Shown here in pieces: positions 6,724-7,197 of a stretch of DNA of 7,197 nucleotides. Every line of letters begins with the position of its first letter. Position 1 is the first letter of the stretch. The position numbers and the translations under genes were made by a program. The notes beneath the pieces are model-generated. The model saw nothing but the letters and a program-made list of their open reading frames with translations, ran no database searches and was not told where the DNA came from. The DNA lies in NCBI GenBank assembly GCA_019240375.1, contig JAFAYN010000491.1, positions 1 to 7,197 of the forward strand, read 5' to 3'. Origin of the DNA: Gemmatimonadota bacterium. Lineage in GTDB: Bacteria > Gemmatimonadota > Gemmatimonadetes > Longimicrobiales > Longimicrobiaceae.

Positions 6724-6750
6724 CCCCGTCCGCTTCCGGAGCGGACGGGG
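6724..6750. repeat. Perfect 11-pair hairpin in the PAP2 leader
   Basis: Arms ccccgtccgct (6724-6734) and agcggacgggg (6740-6750) pair perfectly around a five-base loop. It sits 31 bases upstream of the PAP2 ATG on the minus strand and 115 bases past the M20 stop codon. No T-run follows on either strand, so it is not a textbook terminator. It could be a U-less terminator for the M20 gene, an mRNA stabiliser or a regulator binding site. Confidence 0.6.
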
Positions 6751-6782
6751 GACCCTCACCTACGCAAGCCGGGGACCAGCGC

Positions 6783-6801
6783 GGGCCCCGCACGGGGACC
6801 C
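6783..6801. repeat. Seven-pair GC hairpin downstream of the M20 gene
   Basis: gggcccc (6783-6789) pairs with ggggaccc (6794-6801) with a single bulged A and a four-base loop. It lies about 65-80 bases after the M20 stop codon in the direction of transcription. It may contribute to transcript 3'-end formation together with the 6724-6750 hairpin. The very high local GC makes chance pairing likely. Confidence 0.3.
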
Positions 6802-6864
6802 GGTGAACGTGGAAGGGTGTTCCCGGAGAAACGTCGTGGAAGAGGACGGGGAGCGAGAGCCCGC

Positions 6865-7197
6865 CTACTGCACGTAGCGGATCACGTCGTACAGGAAGCG
6901 CACCCCGAAGCCCAGGTTCTCCACCGAGATCCGCTCGTCGTTGCCGTGCGCGCCGCGGCGGGCCGCCTCCGCCTCATCGGTGCGGAAGGGGCCGAAGCCG
7001 TAGGTGACGATCCCCAGCGCCCGGTAGGTGGGGCGGTCGGTCCCCCCGGTGCTCATGGACGGGGTCACCGTCGCGCCGGGGTCGCGCTCGCGCGCCGCCC
7101 GCTCGATGGCGCGCCAGAGGCCGGTGTCGAAGGGGACGTCGAGCGGGGGCTTCATCCGCTCCGGGACGCCGGAGAAGTGCACCGCGGTGTCGGCGGC
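6865..7197 (-). CDS. M20-family metallopeptidase, C-terminal 110 residues (5' end outside window)
   Basis: The C-terminal end of a zinc-dependent M20 peptidase/amidohydrolase. The frame is open to the right edge, so the GTG at 7180-7182 is not a real start. Numbering from the edge, visible motifs are the substrate-domain stretch SMSTGGTDRP (47-56), the GIVTYGFGPF strand (62-71) and HGNDERISVE (84-93). In M20 enzymes the histidine of this last motif (H84 here) is a metal ligand. The pattern TGGTD...YRFxP...HGxDExISVE resembles the carboxypeptidase S / PM20D1 branch, whose members cleave peptides or N-acyl amino acids. It ends in VIRYVQ and a TAG stop. The catalytic N-terminal metal residues cannot be checked. 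It lies upstream of PAP2 on the same strand. Family assignment is firm; substrate is not. Confidence 0.88.
   Translation of the reverse strand, partial: AADTAVHFSGVPERMKPPLDVPFDTGLWRAIERAARERDPGATVTPSMSTGGTDRPTYRALGIVTYGFGPFRTDEAEAARRGAHGNDERISVENLGFGVRFLYDVIRYVQ

Larger units (their letters stand above)
6694..6864. other. Intergenic region between M20 peptidase and PAP2 genes
   Basis: A 171-base spacer between two minus-strand genes. It contains two hairpins (6724-6750 and 6783-6801) and no promoter that I can recognise. The gap is long enough for PAP2 to have its own promoter, but read-through from the M20 gene is equally possible. Confidence 0.6.

Noticed and set aside
5810..6793. 327-codon minus-strand frame overlapping PAP2
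   Set aside because: It is a shadow in a different frame from the PAP2 protein; Arg/Gly/Pro-rich without motifs.
1..7197. CRISPR array, tRNA, rRNA or insertion sequence
   Set aside because: No regularly spaced repeats, no tRNA-like cloverleaf, no rRNA sequence and no transposase or terminal inverted repeats were seen; the only direct repeat is the coding 36-base pair in the condensation domains.

Overview
This window is very GC-rich bacterial DNA in which every gene I can support lies on the minus strand. Transcription order is a partial M20-family metallopeptidase (3' end only, at the right edge), a secreted PAP2-type phosphatase, a gene-free stretch of about 420 bases, and the 5' part of a giant non-ribosomal peptide synthetase (NRPS) that runs off the left edge. 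High GC, lipoprotein/NRPS-rich style and a signal peptide ending in LAAQ suggest a Gemmatimonadota bacterium, possibly Longimicrobium-like. That placement is an inference from style, not a proof; actinobacteria or myxobacteria are alternatives.

Positions 3-5456 (minus) are one uninterrupted reading frame of 1818 visible codons with no stop before the edge. Read in order it encodes a fatty acyl-AMP ligase (FAAL), an acyl carrier protein, a condensation domain, an amino-acid adenylation domain, a peptidyl carrier protein and the first ~60 residues of a second condensation domain. This is a loading module plus one full extension module of a lipopeptide assembly line. A fatty acid is activated as acyl-AMP, parked on the ACP, condensed onto the first amino acid held on the PCP, and passed to a second module that lies outside the window. 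No epimerisation domain is seen in the first extension module, so its residue is expected to stay in the L form.

Positions 5457-5880 hold no convincing gene. They contain several hairpins and one weak sigma-70-like promoter candidate pointing toward the NRPS. Positions 5881-6693 encode a 270-residue exported PAP2 phosphatase with an intact catalytic signature. Positions 6694-6864 are intergenic with two hairpins. Positions 6865-7197 encode the C-terminal 110 residues of an M20 peptidase resembling the carboxypeptidase S / PM20D1 branch.

The largest closed open frames in the window (33-5726 plus; 256-4992 minus) are compositional shadows of the NRPS frame. They should not be annotated. The NRPS and the two upstream genes share a strand but are separated by sizeable gaps, so whether the peptidase and phosphatase belong to the biosynthetic cluster is open.
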